DNA of 64,000 nucleotides from Hetaerina americana. Taxonomy: Eukaryota; Arthropoda; Insecta; Odonata; Calopterygidae. Under the pieces are notes generated by a model, which saw nothing but the letters and a program-made list of their open reading frames with translations, searched no databases and was not told the origin of the DNA. Shown piece after piece: positions 36,563 to 50,190 of the stretch; the first letter of the stretch is position 1; each line of letters opens with the position of its first letter. A program made the position numbers and the translations under genes. The stretch covers positions 49,891,475-49,955,474 of the forward strand of contig JAKTNV010000003.1 of the NCBI GenBank assembly GCA_022747635.1. The letters are read 5' to 3'.

Positions 36563-39300
36563 ACATAAATCTCTTAAATTCTTGGTTTTGTTTTCATCAA
36601 AATGATTCAACAAAACTTGACGTGCATACTATACTGTTTTTTTATCATTTCACCGAAAGAGAAAACTCAAGGTGTTGCTCAGCTTGACCACGAATTTGAA
36701 ACCATGTGAACTATGCATTTAATTTCATATAAAGCTAACCACCTAATTCTAAACGTTCTTTGCGTGCGCTTTTTCAAAAAGGTTGTACAATTACAAATGA
36801 ACCAGAGATTCTGACATAACAAGAGCAATTGAATGACCTAAAACCTCGAAAGCGATAACAAATACATTCATTAAAAACGTATTGCGGGTTTCTTCCAAAG
36901 TTAATATCGCACAACCTTCGACACTTGTAGGCCAATTATTATCTTCCTTGGAGAAGTTATTACGGAGTCCAAAAGAGATTACATGATAAGCCTATACGCA
37001 TACATAACTGAAAAGAATACGATGACTATGAACATTGAGGAGGCAAAATGAGCCACTTTTCAACACCCGAGGCATATGAGTAATTGCACAGAACACCGGA
37101 CGAGAATTACAGAAAGCACGAAGCCACGCCGTGAGGCCAATATTTTCATATTGCGACTAAATATTACAAGGATGAAATATTTTTCAATTAAATTAAGCCT
37201 TAGAAAAGTCAAAGAAAAAAGAATTAATTCCCAACCGGGACCATAATGGCGTTTAACTTTCCACTTTATTTTGTTTCGCTGGGCAGGTCGGCGAAGCAAA
37301 ATTGGCTAATGGGGGAGTAGACGGACGGCAAGGAGATAGAACTACAACAAAAGAGAATGGGAAGAGGTAATAAGAAAAGCCTGGGATGGAATATAAGATA
37401 ATTAGAGGTGATAAAATGAGAGGGAACGATATGAGCGAGCGCGTTAGCAGGAAAGAAGGTCTTGGGGTGAGATAAAACTGTACTCATTCACCTCACAACA
37501 CCATTTATCATCATCACCCATGAAGAAGGCGCGATCCGGGAAGAACCTTTAGAAAGAGATGCGAGGGGGAGTAAATGTAGAAGGTAAAAGAGAGGAATGA
37601 AGTAAAGGAGAAGAGAAAAAGTTGATGGGGACGAGAGATGTACGAGACCGAGTGGGATGTTGCAGGGCGAGGGGGAGATGTGAGAGAAACCCTAAGAGCA
37701 GTTATCGAGAGATTAGCCAGAGTGAGGTGGGGAACTTAGTAGGTATACGGAAGGTAGGTTTAAGTGAGGTGGGTGGGAAGAGAGGAAAGATGGATGAAGA
37801 GGTTGAGGACTGAGGATTAGGGACGCAAAGATGGGGAAGAGAAGAGCGGGACGGAGGAGAGTAAGGGAGATAAGGTTCCGGTGGGATTGAAAGGCAAGGA
37901 TTGTTGATGGGGACAGAGACAGACTGATTACGCAACCAACAGAAGCGACACCTAGAGCCCTCCGATAAAATCCACATTCACTGAGAAGATGGGACGCATG
38001 AGCCGACTCTCAATTTCGACGGTAGAATATGTAGAATCTGTAAAAGAATGCGATCACTATTTAACCCCATTTTCCGCAACTGCCTCGGCTTATTCGGGTG
38101 GCATTTTGCCATTTGCTCTATTATGCCGGTTTACCTCAACGATAATCAAATGAAGCTACGGCAACTTCCTCGACAGAGGATTTCAGGAAGTGTTCGACAT
38201 CAAAGATCATTGCAAATCTTTTTTTTTCATCACGTAAGGCATTATTTAGGCAATTAAAAAACGCGCGTGAAAACACATGCTCTCTTTCAATTACAATAAA
38301 ATCAAAAGATCGATTTACTTCTGAGGTGTTACCAACTCAACAAATATAACTACGTATTTTTTCGAACTGATACATTTGATTTACCAACTCCATAAAAATT
38401 GATGTAACGATACAGCAGAATTAGGAGCAATAAAAAATAAATCCACAAAGTATTTCGTCTCGAACATGAACGTTCATATTGAAGAAAGGTGAAAATAAAG
38501 AAAACTATTCATAGAAATGCCATTATTAAACCGTAAGTACGCAACGAAAAAATCAAATTCAACAGAGTCCCTTGAAAAAAAAGACACTATCTACGAGGTC
38601 TTACCGCTATTAAGCCAAAAATACAAAATGGTTTCAGCATGGAACACTTAAAGTGAAGAAATATTAACTCTGAAAAGGCCGAATACCTTAAACGAACTAA
38701 CTCATTAGTACAACTCGATATAGTCTAAACTTTATTGACGTTGATTGTCAATCTCCCAGATACGGCGTCGTATTCAGAGAATTTAAAAGTACTTAGCGTA
38801 AGCATGTAAATAAACATGATATTATGATATTTTTGCATAATTTCTGAAGCATTAAAATAGAAAAGACATGCAAATAAAACTTTGCCATTTTTATTCTTAT
38901 CATAAGTACTTTGATCTATAATTTTTTCATCGGCACAAGATTTCTAATTTCAACATTATACCACATAGTATAATAGTACGTTACATCATAAAGGAATTCA
39001 TGTTTTTGGTCTTTAGATATCGAACACACTTTATGGCACAATTTTGACTGAAGTAATTAATTACCTTACTTCATATTTTTGTAAAGAGATTCACAAACAA
39101 CTTTAAAGATGAATTTTTGGCGAAATAAAACTAGGCACTGAATTTTCAAGAGTTATTGGAAAACAAGAGAAATGCTTCCCTGATACAAGTACGAGAAAAT
39201 GACAAAATGCTTTGGTAGTCTTCCAAAGAATGTCTGGGGTAATAAGCACTTTAAGTAAAAATAAATTATCAAATGAACAACCATGTATTGGGAAGTTTCT
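36563..39300. other. Intergenic DNA with a purine-rich block
   Basis: About 37300-37920 is G+A-rich on the plus strand, with weak frames on both strands. The rest is AT-rich. No gene, RNA or mobile element is supported. Confidence 0.5.
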
Positions 39301-39304
39301 GGTT

Positions 39305-39373
39305 ATATATACGCACATATGTGTACGTATATATTCACACATATATGCGTGAACTTGTGTGCGGGTATGTGTG

Positions 39374-39406
<33 letters not shown>

Positions 39407-39410
39407 ATGC
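39305..39410. repeat. TA/TG microsatellite
   Basis: Mixed TATA, CACA and TGTG repeats lead directly into a family B SINE. Confidence 0.9.
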
Positions 39411-39411
39411 A

Positions 39412-39641
39412 GGTCGCGGTAGTCCATGGGGTAGAGCGTTGGACTGCTGAAGCTCCACCCAAGCTATGTGATTTTTCGGGTACCAGATCTTCCTGGGAAA
39501 CCTTAACTGGCAGAGGGATAGGAACTGGCGCCCCTACCCTGATGTATGAATTTCACACGCCGTCGGGCTTAGTTCTGGGTGAACTCTATCATCACCTACC
39601 AAACCGACCTTCGGGTTGATTACTGTGTTTACCGTTTTTTA
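39412..39641 (+). repeat. SINE family B, copy 1, lacking box B
   Basis: The head reads GGTCGCGGTAGTCCATGGGG and continues to GAGCGTTGGACTGCTGA, with box A. It then jumps to AGCTCCACCCAAGCTATGTG, so the box B half of the tRNA region present in the copy at 54341-54618 is missing. The body (ACCAGATCTTCCTGGGAAAC, TGAATTTCACACGCCGTCGG, ACCGACCTTCGGGTTGATTA) is well kept. It lies between microsatellites and no target duplication can be read. Loss of box B should stop polymerase III transcription. Confidence 0.9.
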
Positions 39642-39656
39642 ATATATGTGTATGTA

Positions 39657-39730
39657 AATATATATATATATATATATTTATTTATGTTTGGGAGCGTAGT
39701 GGCACAGAAACATTTGTGAGGGCATGTGTG

Positions 39731-39787
<57 letters not shown>

Positions 39788-39790
39788 GTA
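39657..39790. repeat. TA/TG microsatellites
   Basis: TA runs at 39657-39676 and 39737-39787 are separated by about 55 bases of unique sequence. The second run ends at the left end of the mariner copy. Confidence 0.92.
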
Positions 39791-39796
39791 TGCATA

Positions 39797-40731
39797 CAAG
39801 GCATAGTCATAAAGTAAGGGACAAGTGCTTATATTTAAATATTGGCGCTTCAGAACACTGTTTTACTTCTGCAGCACCATCTACAGATTCATTGAGAAGC
39901 TATCGCAGCATTTGTTTTGTTTCAGAAGTCTTTTGCTTGTCCGTGCATGCAAACCAAAATCGCGACAATCGTCCATCCCGCCAGCTGTGAAGTACGTTCT
40001 GTCATACGATTCTTCTATGCAAGAGGATTGTCGGCTGCTGAAATTCATCCCGAGCTATGTCTAGTTTGTGGAACTACAGTTATGAATGAAAGAAAGGCCA
40101 GACAATGGTGCCGTGATTTTAAAAATGGACGAACAAATGTCCATGACGAAGATCGATGTCCGGTCCATGACGGGCGGCAGGCCCAGTATTCTGACAGATG
40201 AAATTGTTTCGCAGGTGGAACAAAAACTGCGATGTGATCGTCGATTGACGATTAATAACCTGGCTGAACAAATTCCTCAACTTGGACGCACAACTGTCCA
40301 TAATATTGTCACGGAAAACCTCGGATACCACAAATGGTATGCAAGGTGGGTACCGAAAAACTGCTGCAAAAACCAATATGAATAGCCAAGATTTTCGTTG
40401 GGTACTCTTTGACCACCCACCGTACAGTCCTAACCTTACAACTAGCGACTACTTCCTCTTCTTTCACTTGAAACAGTCGCTCGGTGGTTAACGTTTCGAA
40501 GCCTAAAAGGAACTCAAGATGGGCTTAGTCAATTGGTTCAACTCTGAGGCGGAGAGGTTCTATGCAGAGGGGTTAAAGAAGCTGGTGCAGTCGTACGAAA
40601 AATGCTTAGATGGCGATTATGTAGAGGGGTGAAGTAGGTTTGTGTCTAACTAAAAGTGCCAATAAAATGTGTTTCACCTGAGTATATTTTTTCCTGTGAC
40701 CAAACGGCCCTTACTTAAACAGCATGCCTCG
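39797..40731 (+). mobile_element. Internally deleted mariner in a TA microsatellite
   Basis: The left end reads CAAGGCATAGTCATAAAGTA. The right end, reversed, reads CGAGGCATGCTGTTTAAGTA. TA flanks both ends (39795-39796 and 40732-40733). The ends share AGGCAT and AAGTAAGGG, so the inverted repeats are diverged. The copy is about 935 bases, short by the middle of the transposase. TA-rich microsatellite DNA lies on both sides, consistent with TA target choice. Confidence 0.85.
39935..40631 (+). pseudogene. Mariner transposase lacking its catalytic core
   Basis: The first helix-turn-helix is readable as FFYARGLSAAEIHPELC, with QWCRDFKNGRTNVHDED. After a frameshift come GGRPSILTDEIVSQVEQKLR and the second helix-turn-helix (LTINNLAEQIPQLGRTTVHN) to YARWVPKN. 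The sequence then jumps to DFRWVLFDHPPYSPN, with the third catalytic region TSDYFLFFHLKQSLGG, and ends LVNWFNSEAERFYAEGLKKL and CLDGDYVEG. The parts with the first and second catalytic aspartates are gone. There is at least one further stop, at about 40490. Confidence 0.87.
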
Positions 40732-40768
40732 TATATATATACACACACATACCTGTGCATACACACAC

Positions 40769-40813
<45 letters not shown>

Positions 40814-40842
40814 TATATATATAAATATACATATATATATAA

Positions 40843-40934
<92 letters not shown>

Positions 40935-40965
40935 TGCATATATACACACACACACGTGTAATAAT
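40731..40965. repeat. Large compound CA/TA/TG microsatellite, self-complementary
   Basis: Several TA runs are followed by (CA)n, (TA)n and (TG)n in a row at about 40850-40932. This makes one long inverted repeat that can fold on itself. Frames with Tyr-Ile and His-Thr repeats are artefacts. Confidence 0.97.
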
Positions 40966-41035
40966 ACAAGTATAAATTTTTGTGCACAATACTTCCTGTG
41001 CAATTATGTACGTTCATATATTACATACTGTCGCA

Positions 41036-41234
41036 TTTATTTATTTATTTATTCAGTATTAGTCCGAAAACAGCACATTTTGGCCTTTACATCGAACTAT
41101 TAACAACGATAACAATGGTCACATTCACAAACACCCAAGCCCTAGGTGGAGGAAAACTCACCCAGGCGGGAATCGAACCCGCGACCCTTGGAATGGCAGA
41201 CGAGGACGTTACCCCGCCGCCACCGGGGTCGGCC
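41036..41234 (-). repeat. SINE family C, copy 1
   Basis: On the minus strand the head reads GGCCGACCCCGGTGGCGGCG, then TAACGTCCTCGTCTGCCATT, with a perfect box B GGTTCGATTCCCG about 55 bases in. The body continues GTGAGTTTTCCTCCACCTAG and ends in a (TAAA)n tail (41036-41055 on plus as TTTA repeats). It is tRNA-derived and about 200 bases long. The head is shared with the shorter copy at 61193-61370. Confidence 0.88.
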
Positions 41235-41900
41235 AAGTTTAGTTTCCAAAAGGGATTATTTCCACCTAAAATCAGATGTCACGAAGGTGAACCTGATACA
41301 TAACAAAGGGCGGTATGCACACACACACACACACGGTCTGAGGGATGGGAGATGCCCTTGACCTTGGCGGCATGCAGGCTTGACAGGAAAGAGTAGGGAC
41401 TGGTCAAAGAGGAAGGTTGGGTTCCGGGGGCTGCGGAGTTGTATAAGGCGCCACCTACGTGGGCGGTGGTGAGAACAGGACTGGGCTATGGTTGGGTGGG
41501 TGGTGTTGGTGATGGTACCGGGGCGGCAAGACCCCAGCGGCGCTTCAATTACTGTGTGATTGGAAGGCGCCCATCCGAAGGAGGATTGAGGGATCTACCC
41601 GGGGAAGGGCGATGAAGATGGGAGGTAAGACGGAGGAAAAGGAGTGTGACAATAAGGGAAATAGATGGCGAAGGAGAGAGACGGAGAGGGGTTCGGAGCG
41701 CTGGGGAATGGCCCGGGGCAACGTGTTTTGTGAGTGGGCTATGGGGAATCGCGGCCATCTCGCGAGCCCCACCGCTATTACTCAGGGAAGCCACTCTCCA
41801 ATAAGCACCCTCGTTGCCCTTCCTCCCCACACCTCCACAACTACATTCCTGGCAATTTCGAAATTGAATGCTACGGCGTAGTTTTGAGAGCGCGAATTTC
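41235..41900. other. GC-rich and purine-rich DNA
   Basis: A short (CA)n run lies at about 41317-41334. The block to 41870 is G-rich on the plus strand and has overlapping low-complexity frames on both strands. No gene is supported. Confidence 0.5.
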
Positions 41901-44900
41901 GCTGGAAATACAAAAAAGAAACTCTTCGGTTGAAATGAACGCCGGATGGAACCAAGTTACAGTCAGATACAATGTACATGTAAGGGAACAAAATATAAGT
42001 GCCGAAGGATCCTTACACTTGAATAAGTAACTATTCGCCACCGATAGTTCGAAGAAACAAAAAATACCGCAATACTTGTTTCAGGTGTGTACAAGACGGT
42101 CCATAGAAAAAAATGTGTTCTTCCACATGGCCTGATATTGGTAGGGGGGATCGCGATTTTTCCAGTGAGTTCAGAAAAGCCAACAAAATCTGTCTTTAAG
42201 AAATAGATATACTATTAACAAAACGAGGTGCTGGAGGAATGACAAAAAACATGCACAGGCCTTTGAAACAGTTTAGTACTATACAAAATAAATATTACAC
42301 AAAAACTCCCACGGGAAAATGATCAGATAAATAGTCATTTCCAAGCTCAGGTGATGTCTCAATTAATATAACTGGCAACATAAATTCTTAAATTTATTCC
42401 TAATCGATACATCAAACCCGCATTTGTAGGGATTAATATTTACGCCAATCAAAACTCGTAATTTTCAGCCATTTTTCTTCTAGACGTACCTCACATTTCT
42501 ACATTTTTTCACCTATTTTATACAGAATTCTGCGCACACAAAGCCTATCCTATTGAGTTTAGAGCATGAAGTCGGATGAGTTTCTAATCGTGCTAGAATG
42601 GGAAGTCGAGGGGAATGGAGTGTAGATGTGATTAATCACGAAGATCGTGAGGATGATGAAAAGAAGCTGATAAGGGAGAGGAGTAGAGAGGAGGAAAATG
42701 ACGTACAAAATTAGGACGAGGAGATAGAGAGTCTACCTCTATCCCCTTCCACAGAGACTTAGTTTAGAGAAAACGTTGAAAAACGAATCGGAGTGAAATG
42801 AGAAGACGACGAGCGAGCATTCCGCAGGGTTTAACATTGCAATAGAGGAGATAAAAGCAATTTCGGCATTTGTCGTACGAATTATGTCTTTTACAGCCCT
42901 TATTTGACTGCATCCGCACGCTAGCTTCAGTCTCTTCATTTCGGGACTTTCAATGCATCTGCATTGAGAATTTTTCAATTAAATTTGGGCGATAAACAAC
43001 TTTCAAGTGCATTCTGAATTACAAGAGAATGAATACGTCTGATCTAAATAAGGTCCACTGCATTCATTGTAAGTGGTGCAGTAATATCATTGATCTGAAT
43101 TTATTATTGCATTCATGTGGAATTAAATTTCCTTTAAATCTATGAGACACAGGTTGGCGATTCTACATATGCTAAGATTCGTAGGCAGAAAGTAACAGTT
43201 CAACAGGAAATTCAAATTCATTATATATATCAAACTAGAATTGTGCGTCCTAGGACGATGATTCTACACGTCAAATCTTTGATGCCGTGTGAAGTGTAAG
43301 AGCTATTGAGGGATTGATCAGCTTCCTGTATAGATTGTTTGAGATGAATGAAAGTATCAGTAACATAAACATGGTAACAATTTTCCTTTGGTTGCCAAAA
43401 TCAATAAATGGATGGAAGGTTAAGGAGGCTTATCAGTGACCATGAACGCATAATCACCGAGGCAGAAGTCGATTAACGCTTTGATAAAAAATGAAATACC
43501 TTAGAAACCAACAATTCGAAATAACAATGCGTTAAGCGATGGGAAACAAAAGATTAGCATTTGAATAAAACGGGAATGTTTAATTAACAGTGCACAACAT
43601 TTTTAATATGCGGCCCTGCGAGAAAATTGATGCAAACACAATGAGTACGAAAAAGAGATCATGCATAGGCCGTGTCTTAAGACTACTGAATCCACCTCTT
43701 GCCAGTTGGCCTAGCAGTGGGCCTAGCCATCGAAACGACGGCGCATTCCGACGGGGCGCTTATCCGCGGTACGCCTCCTCGGGCCTTAAGGACGGTGAAG
43801 CTAGGGGAGCGGGGACAAGGGGTGATATGTCAAGGGCACGCAGATGGGAAGGCCAGAGGGTGTTTTGAGAATAACGATAAGCAGGGTTGGAATATTGTGG
43901 CGCTCCAATAAATTCAAAGGAAAAGGAGAGTAAATCCAGAGGGGAGGAATAAACGCAACAGTGACGCAGGAGACACGAAGGAGATACGAGTTCTCGAGAA
44001 ATAAAATTTTACCCTCGCTCGCTCCTACGTGAAACACGCCAGCGAAACTGTAACGGCAACAACTTCATTCCTTAAGCCTCCTTATCTGCAAGAGGAGGAG
44101 GGGGGGGGAACAAATGAATCGACTTATCTTTCCTCGCCTCCGGCCTGGGTTCCCTACGCTCTCAGAACTCTGTCGAGTGAAAGAGGAAGCGAAGACATAA
44201 ACAACCAGTGACTTATATTTCCTCAACCTCTATCTCCGCAGAGAGCTCGAGGGGATGAGAATTGTGTCGAAAAAAGAACTATGCATACGCATACTATCAA
44301 GTCGGAAACTAAATTGAGGCGCTCCCTTAGAGAACAGCACTTCATTTTTTCCATCCTCGTGGTTCGTGGCGGTTAAACAAGATAGCATACGAAACCAAGT
44401 CAAAAAAAAAGTTTCAAACTGTCAGCGCAAACGGTTGAAGGATCTCAAATTTGCACGAAATTACGTCCAGGAAACAACATTCGAGACCTTTGGCACACAT
44501 CTGAGAAGTAAGCAGAAGTGTATTCGAAACCCGGAAAAGTACAAATATTTCCATGTTCCTCATCAATATAATCAATCTTTTTTCGTCGATGCCTTTCACG
44601 ATATCACTATGAATGGCCCAAGAAAATGCATGAGCAAAAGATTAATAATATCAATTAATTTAAGAATAAATGGAGACAATAGATTTCATTACTAGCGAAT
44701 TGTTAATTATTTACACCAATTTGCTAACTTATTAGTCTGGTGAACTCCTTGCGAAAATAATTTGTTGCCGACTCACACCATGTGACATACATTTTTTTGG
44801 CGAAAAATAAAGCTTTAATTTAAAGCCAAATAACACTAAATAGAATGCACCTTACAAAAACCCGACCTATCCAAAATATAATCCCCATAAAAAAGTGTCT

Positions 44901-47900
44901 AATAGCAGGAAATTACCATGAGTAAGTCAGGGATGCATTTTTCAAGGATAAGAGGTCTTGCAAGAGCATTCTCACCCCAAAAATAGCCATTTCCCACGCT
45001 TTTGGTTTTAAAACGGCGAACATTATTTTGCAAAAAAGGGATTGACATTAAGAGTGGCTGATGTTTTTGATAATGAAGTTATAGAAAATGCGAAAGAACT
45101 TATGCATTAATGCAACAGAAAAACGATTAATGGATACAAAAAATAATTTGCCATCAACTGTTACGACATGCGAATTTTCACAATATTATATAATGTCTGC
45201 AATACTCAATTATTAACGAATATACTTTTTGCTCAAATGGAGTTATTTCTGATTTCCTTTCACTTATTAAAATTATTTACCAATCGGATAAAAGTAAATA
45301 ACTCACAAATTTGCAGTATGTTCAACATCAGTTATATTAAGTTGAACAGCAATAAAGATTCCATTGAAATGAGTATATCAATCTCATTTCTGACTTCAAC
45401 ATTTATTTTACTACAAATACATTCATTTTCTTTAAGTGATATTTGGAACATACAAATTTTATTCTCTGGCTAACACATCTTTGCTAGGTGAAGCTTTATC
45501 GTCGAAAAGTTAAGCATACAGATACCTTCGAGAAATATTAAATATTGGAATGATATTTATTAAGTCTTTTTGTCCCTAATTTCAGTTTTCGTAAGACCCG
45601 AGTACTTTCAAGAAAAAAACATCAGTTCTTGAAATTTTTACGGAAATATCATCAAAATACTTCAACCTAACGAAAGTGGACATTAAAGACTTGTATTTCA
45701 TTCAAATATTTTGATTTCCCGGTTGGAGAAGAAGAAAAGTATCGGGATATGAACGTATTTAATGCATAAATGGCTTTAGCAATCCAATGGGCAACATAAG
45801 TTCTTGAATTTGCATTTCGCGGTGCACCTCCCCTACACCTCGGAGAAACATAATTATGAGTTGAAGTAACTTTTTATAATCGCTTAAAATTTGTTTCAAT
45901 TGATGAATCTATATAAAAATGTTTTTAATTCAACAAGATTCCCCAATACAACAGTTTTCATGCATAATCGAAATCAGATTTACGGCAATTGATTATTATT
46001 ATGTATGAATGCCTATCACTTTTAAGTGTACTCGGAGCAAGTACCTCAACAACATCTAGCATCAAATCAAAAAAGCTTAGAATGGGCACTTTAAAAAATT
46101 AGTCTAAAAATACGCGATATGAGGCACGCTAAGTAACAATGTACACTCATAAACGAGATTTAAGGGCAAGTAGCCTATACATTGCCCTACCCCTTAGCCG
46201 AAGAACCTGTATCGGAGCACTATAATATTATATTGTTGTATATATCCTGTAATTAGCTCTATTTAGACGAGTTAGTGCAATAAGTAAAGGTTTTTGTTTT
46301 TTTTATAGTTAAGGGGCCTTAATTCTTCACGGTTTGGAAAGCTGGATCACATATATTGTAATCCACAGAGCACAAAGTGTCACTTGAGCTCCAAGAACTG
46401 GAAAATATACGATGTTATTTGAAATTAACTCACACACCTCTTAATTTCACAACGGTAAACATAACAGTTATATCAAATAATCGTATAAAAGTCATATAAT
46501 CATACGGACATATCTTTTTTGGATAGTTGTTTACTAAATATTTTATTATTTTCGATCTTACAGGCAAATTACGTTCACTTAAGCACTAATTAAAGGTATG
46601 AAAAGTTAACATCATGAGTTCGCTGTACATATGAGATAAAACTTAGGGGACCTTTTAAAAAATATTCATGTTTATTCAGTTTACATGTATGCTTCTACAT
46701 ATACTTTTCTGTAATCACGTGCGACGCTCAAATATTTTCCTAATTTTATTAATTATTTTTGGGAGCCATGCAACAATGAGAACTAGCAGTTTGCTAAATT
46801 ATATTTCTCAGAAACACCACTACACAAATTCAGTGATATTTCACTTTGTGTTCTCAAATCAAAATTTTCAGCCCTTGTTTCAGTAATGAAAAGTATGGCC
46901 TTTTTTATATCAGTCCTAATGATTTATCCAATATATTCAACACAATTTAGTCTGTTTCTTTTAAACACACAAGTAAACCTTAAAAATCACTAGGCAACTC
47001 TTTGAGATATTTGACCCCATTCTTTCATACGTATCTTTACAATGAAGACACACGATAGGAATAAACAAAACCTGCTCGGCTTAAAAGAATATTTACCCAA
47101 GTTATAAATGGAAAAAGAACCACATTCATGACAAAAATACCTAATCCAAATTAACTGCAGTCATTATTCGCATCGATGCATAAAGCGATCATGTGCAATG
47201 GATCACATGACTGACTTGTGGGGGAGGAGAAATCTGCCATAAGCCGCAATGAATAAGGTTATTTCACATTTAACCAGATGGAAAGAAATATTTCAAGGAT
47301 CACACCGGAGGATGCAATGAAACACGTTGAGTATACTGACTTATTAGTGGCAGAATCTCAATGAGAGGCGGTGGGCCTCAAAGGGGTATAAAATATAGCC
47401 CTGGAGAAAGGAAACATTTTGGACGAGTTATTATCCCGAGTAATGAAATGCCACCCCGGCCACGAACGGGCTCAGAGGTCGATGAAGAACACAGGGGAGA
47501 CTAAGCTTGAGGTGGGGGCATCTACTCATGATACTTGAAAGGGAAAAATTGAGAAGGAGAGATGGAAGAAGTTTAACAGCTAGGAATGAAAGGCGGCCGA
47601 GGATACAGAAGAGGATAAAACCAGGGGAAAGGATTAATGAAAGTGGGACTCGAACCCTCATAATGGAGCGAAGGAAAGAAAAATAAGAGGAGTGAAGAGA
47701 AGACAACATTGGGGGAAACATGATCTCGTAGCAAAAAAACAAAAAGAGTGATTACGATGGCTGTCCATTTAAGATATAAAATCATTATTCTTTTTGTTCG
47801 TTCTCAGCCTACAATAATGTTTCTTAAAATCCAGAAAATTTAACACACGAAGAGATAGTCAAAGTGTAAGACTTGGACAGCGGCTGTCTCCATGGGAAGG

Positions 47901-48180
47901 TGCATTTTAATTAGAAACCAAATCCCTAACAGAAGGTGAAATATAAGAATAAAAATAGACACACCAAAAGGCACAATAGTTTGCATATTAGGTTCAAAGA
48001 TACGTTACATTTAGAACTAAAATTATTAGTCACTTAAGAATAATAGTAAGACATTATTTATAATCCAAGGATACCTTTAAAAATTGAAACTATTAACACC
48101 ACAAAATATTAGACAATATTACGTTTTACCTTCAGGCACGTACGAATTTATAATTGAAACCGTTTGTTTTATTAAAAATG
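41901..48180. other. Long intergenic or intronic stretch
   Basis: I see no gene or mobile element. It is mostly AT-rich, with purine-rich patches at about 42590-42740, 43780-43990 and 47440-47760. The frame at 44366-44695 (109 residues, Lys/Arg/Phe-rich) is unrecognised. A sequence resembling box B in reverse (GGGACTCGAACCCTC, 47644) stands alone without a tRNA-like head. Confidence 0.45.
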
Positions 48181-48198
48181 AATTGATTTCATAACATA

Positions 48199-48265
48199 GT
48201 TCCACGGAAATATTACTTACTTGCGGAAGTAATATTTTATTCCGTTCCACGGAAATATTACTTAC
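48199..48265. repeat. 45-base tandem duplication
   Basis: The 22-base sequence starting GTTCCACGGAAATATTACTT occurs at 48199-48220 and again, without mismatch, at 48244-48265. The DNA between them contains the palindrome AATATTAC...GTAATATT, so the unit can also form a hairpin. Confidence 0.8.
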
Positions 48266-48279
48266 GTATTACTACCGCA

Positions 48280-49010
48280 ATACGGTGATCCCCAATAAAG
48301 TTGTGTTTCTCAAAGAGAGAAGTTCTAATAGAGCATTGGGAGAGAGACGGGGCAGGAGGGTAAACTCTCACTGGAACTCGAGTGCGAATCAGAGGACTAG
48401 AAAACAAAGGACGAAAGAGAAAAATACCGGAATTCCAGTACATTCGCTAAAGTTTTCCCGTGAGTGAGATGGACAGAGAGCAACGATGGGGGTCGGACTG
48501 CAGCAGGGAAACTAAAGGAGGAGGAGGAGAGAGCGACAGTTAAGGTTTTGGGAAAGCGGTAGCTATAGGGAGGATGTGAGGAGATGGAAGAAAGGGTGTG
48601 AGAAAGGGTCGAGCTCGACCGCTCGTCTGTGTACCGCATGGGGAATTTATTTTCCATTTGGTGGGAGGGTTGGGAAGACGCAAGGCTGGCCACTGGAAAC
48701 TGTTTACACTATGAAATACGCGCAGCGAATTGGGGTTTTGAGAGGATGCCGGTCAGGCAGCAAGAGTGCATGCGGCTTCGGAAAGGCATGAGGAATATGA
48801 TGGGGGAGGGCTCCAAAGGGTCGAGCGGAGAGCTCCAAGGAAAGGAATCCGGGTGGAGTAGGGCGGTAAATACTCGCGCGTTCTCGCTCGCGTCGGAATT
48901 CGACGGCAGTCTGCAAAGACGAGCGAGTGGCGGCGGAGAACGCCTCTCATCCTGTCCGTGATGAGTACGACTTTGCCGTTGATTCATGTATTCTCGCAAA
49001 ATGCATAATT
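48280..49010. other. GC-rich, purine-rich block
   Basis: The plus strand is G+A-rich from about 48310 to 48870, with open frames of 60-110 residues in several frames. The overlap and low complexity argue against coding. Confidence 0.45.
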
Positions 49011-50190
49011 CGTGGATTTACAATGTTTCAGGGTAATAGCATTTCCAATGGAGAAAAGTAACGGGCGGATTATTAAGATTTCCAATTTCAAGCATTTCAA
49101 GGGAAAAATTTAAATCATATAAACATACATTTGATGGAATAATAGTACACACTATACCATTTAATTAATTTAGAAAGGCTTTCTGATTCACATTACTGTA
49201 ATTAAATTCCCGCTATGTTAGATTAAAATAAGCATAATATAGACGATAATTAATAATAGTAGGTAATTGATTATTGATACGTACAAGTTTCTCTGCAGCC
49301 TGAAAAACTGAGCTGAAGTGTTAGGTGACCATATGAAAAGTGATACCCTAGGGAAGGTAGTAACCAATGGAGGCCGCAACCCCCTTCTAGTGGCAGAGCG
49401 ATTACATACTCTAATACAAGAAGAACACGGAGAGAAAGAAAAAGCGATTCACATTACCCAGTAACAGAACGCACGAATATGAATACATTCCTTTTTGGTT
49501 TATGGTCGCAGTAATTATGCAAACATAATATATTTTGGAAATGCGAAATATGGGGAGTTTGACATTTACAGTATTTCTCGTATTTGGTCATCCAGTTTCC
49601 TAATTTGGCCATGTTATCCTATTTATTTAAACATGGTAGGAGAAAGTAAGTGTCCACTAAACAATTATTGCACGTCTTCTTTTGATTGATTTAAATATAA
49701 ATTAAATGTTACAATAATTATATGACAAACCGTGGTCATATGAAGAATTAAAAACCAGTTCCGACCGAAAAGTGATATAATTTCCACCAATGTAAAACAC
49801 TTCCAAATAAGGGTAATTTACCTTTAATGCAATGGCCGCAGTATGATTCCAAGGGGAACCTGAAAAATGAAGAATAAAAGATTATACTCTCATGCATGGT
49901 AATTTATTTGCAATTAAAATGTAAATTTTACGCTAAAAATCCCTCAGGACAAGAAATATTACGAGTCATTAACGAAATATAATGTGAGACCGGATTCCTT
50001 TCGATGAGAATATTTTGGACCAATCGCACAAAGTGAAAGTTTAACATTCACGACATAGTTATCTCATCCACCTAGTAATTCATACACCACAGGGTATCGA
50101 CAAACCTATGGCAACTGGAGAGTGATCCGCATTATACAACCAGGTTCCAATTAAACGCTAGCAATAAAACCAAGAGCCATATCGGCAACG
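49011..50190. other. AT-rich intergenic DNA
   Basis: Nothing recognisable is present. Confidence 0.5.

Noticed and set aside
47640..47660. Box-B-like sequence GGGACTCGAACCCTC
   Set aside because: No box A or tRNA-like fold lies at the right distance, and no body matches the SINE families here.
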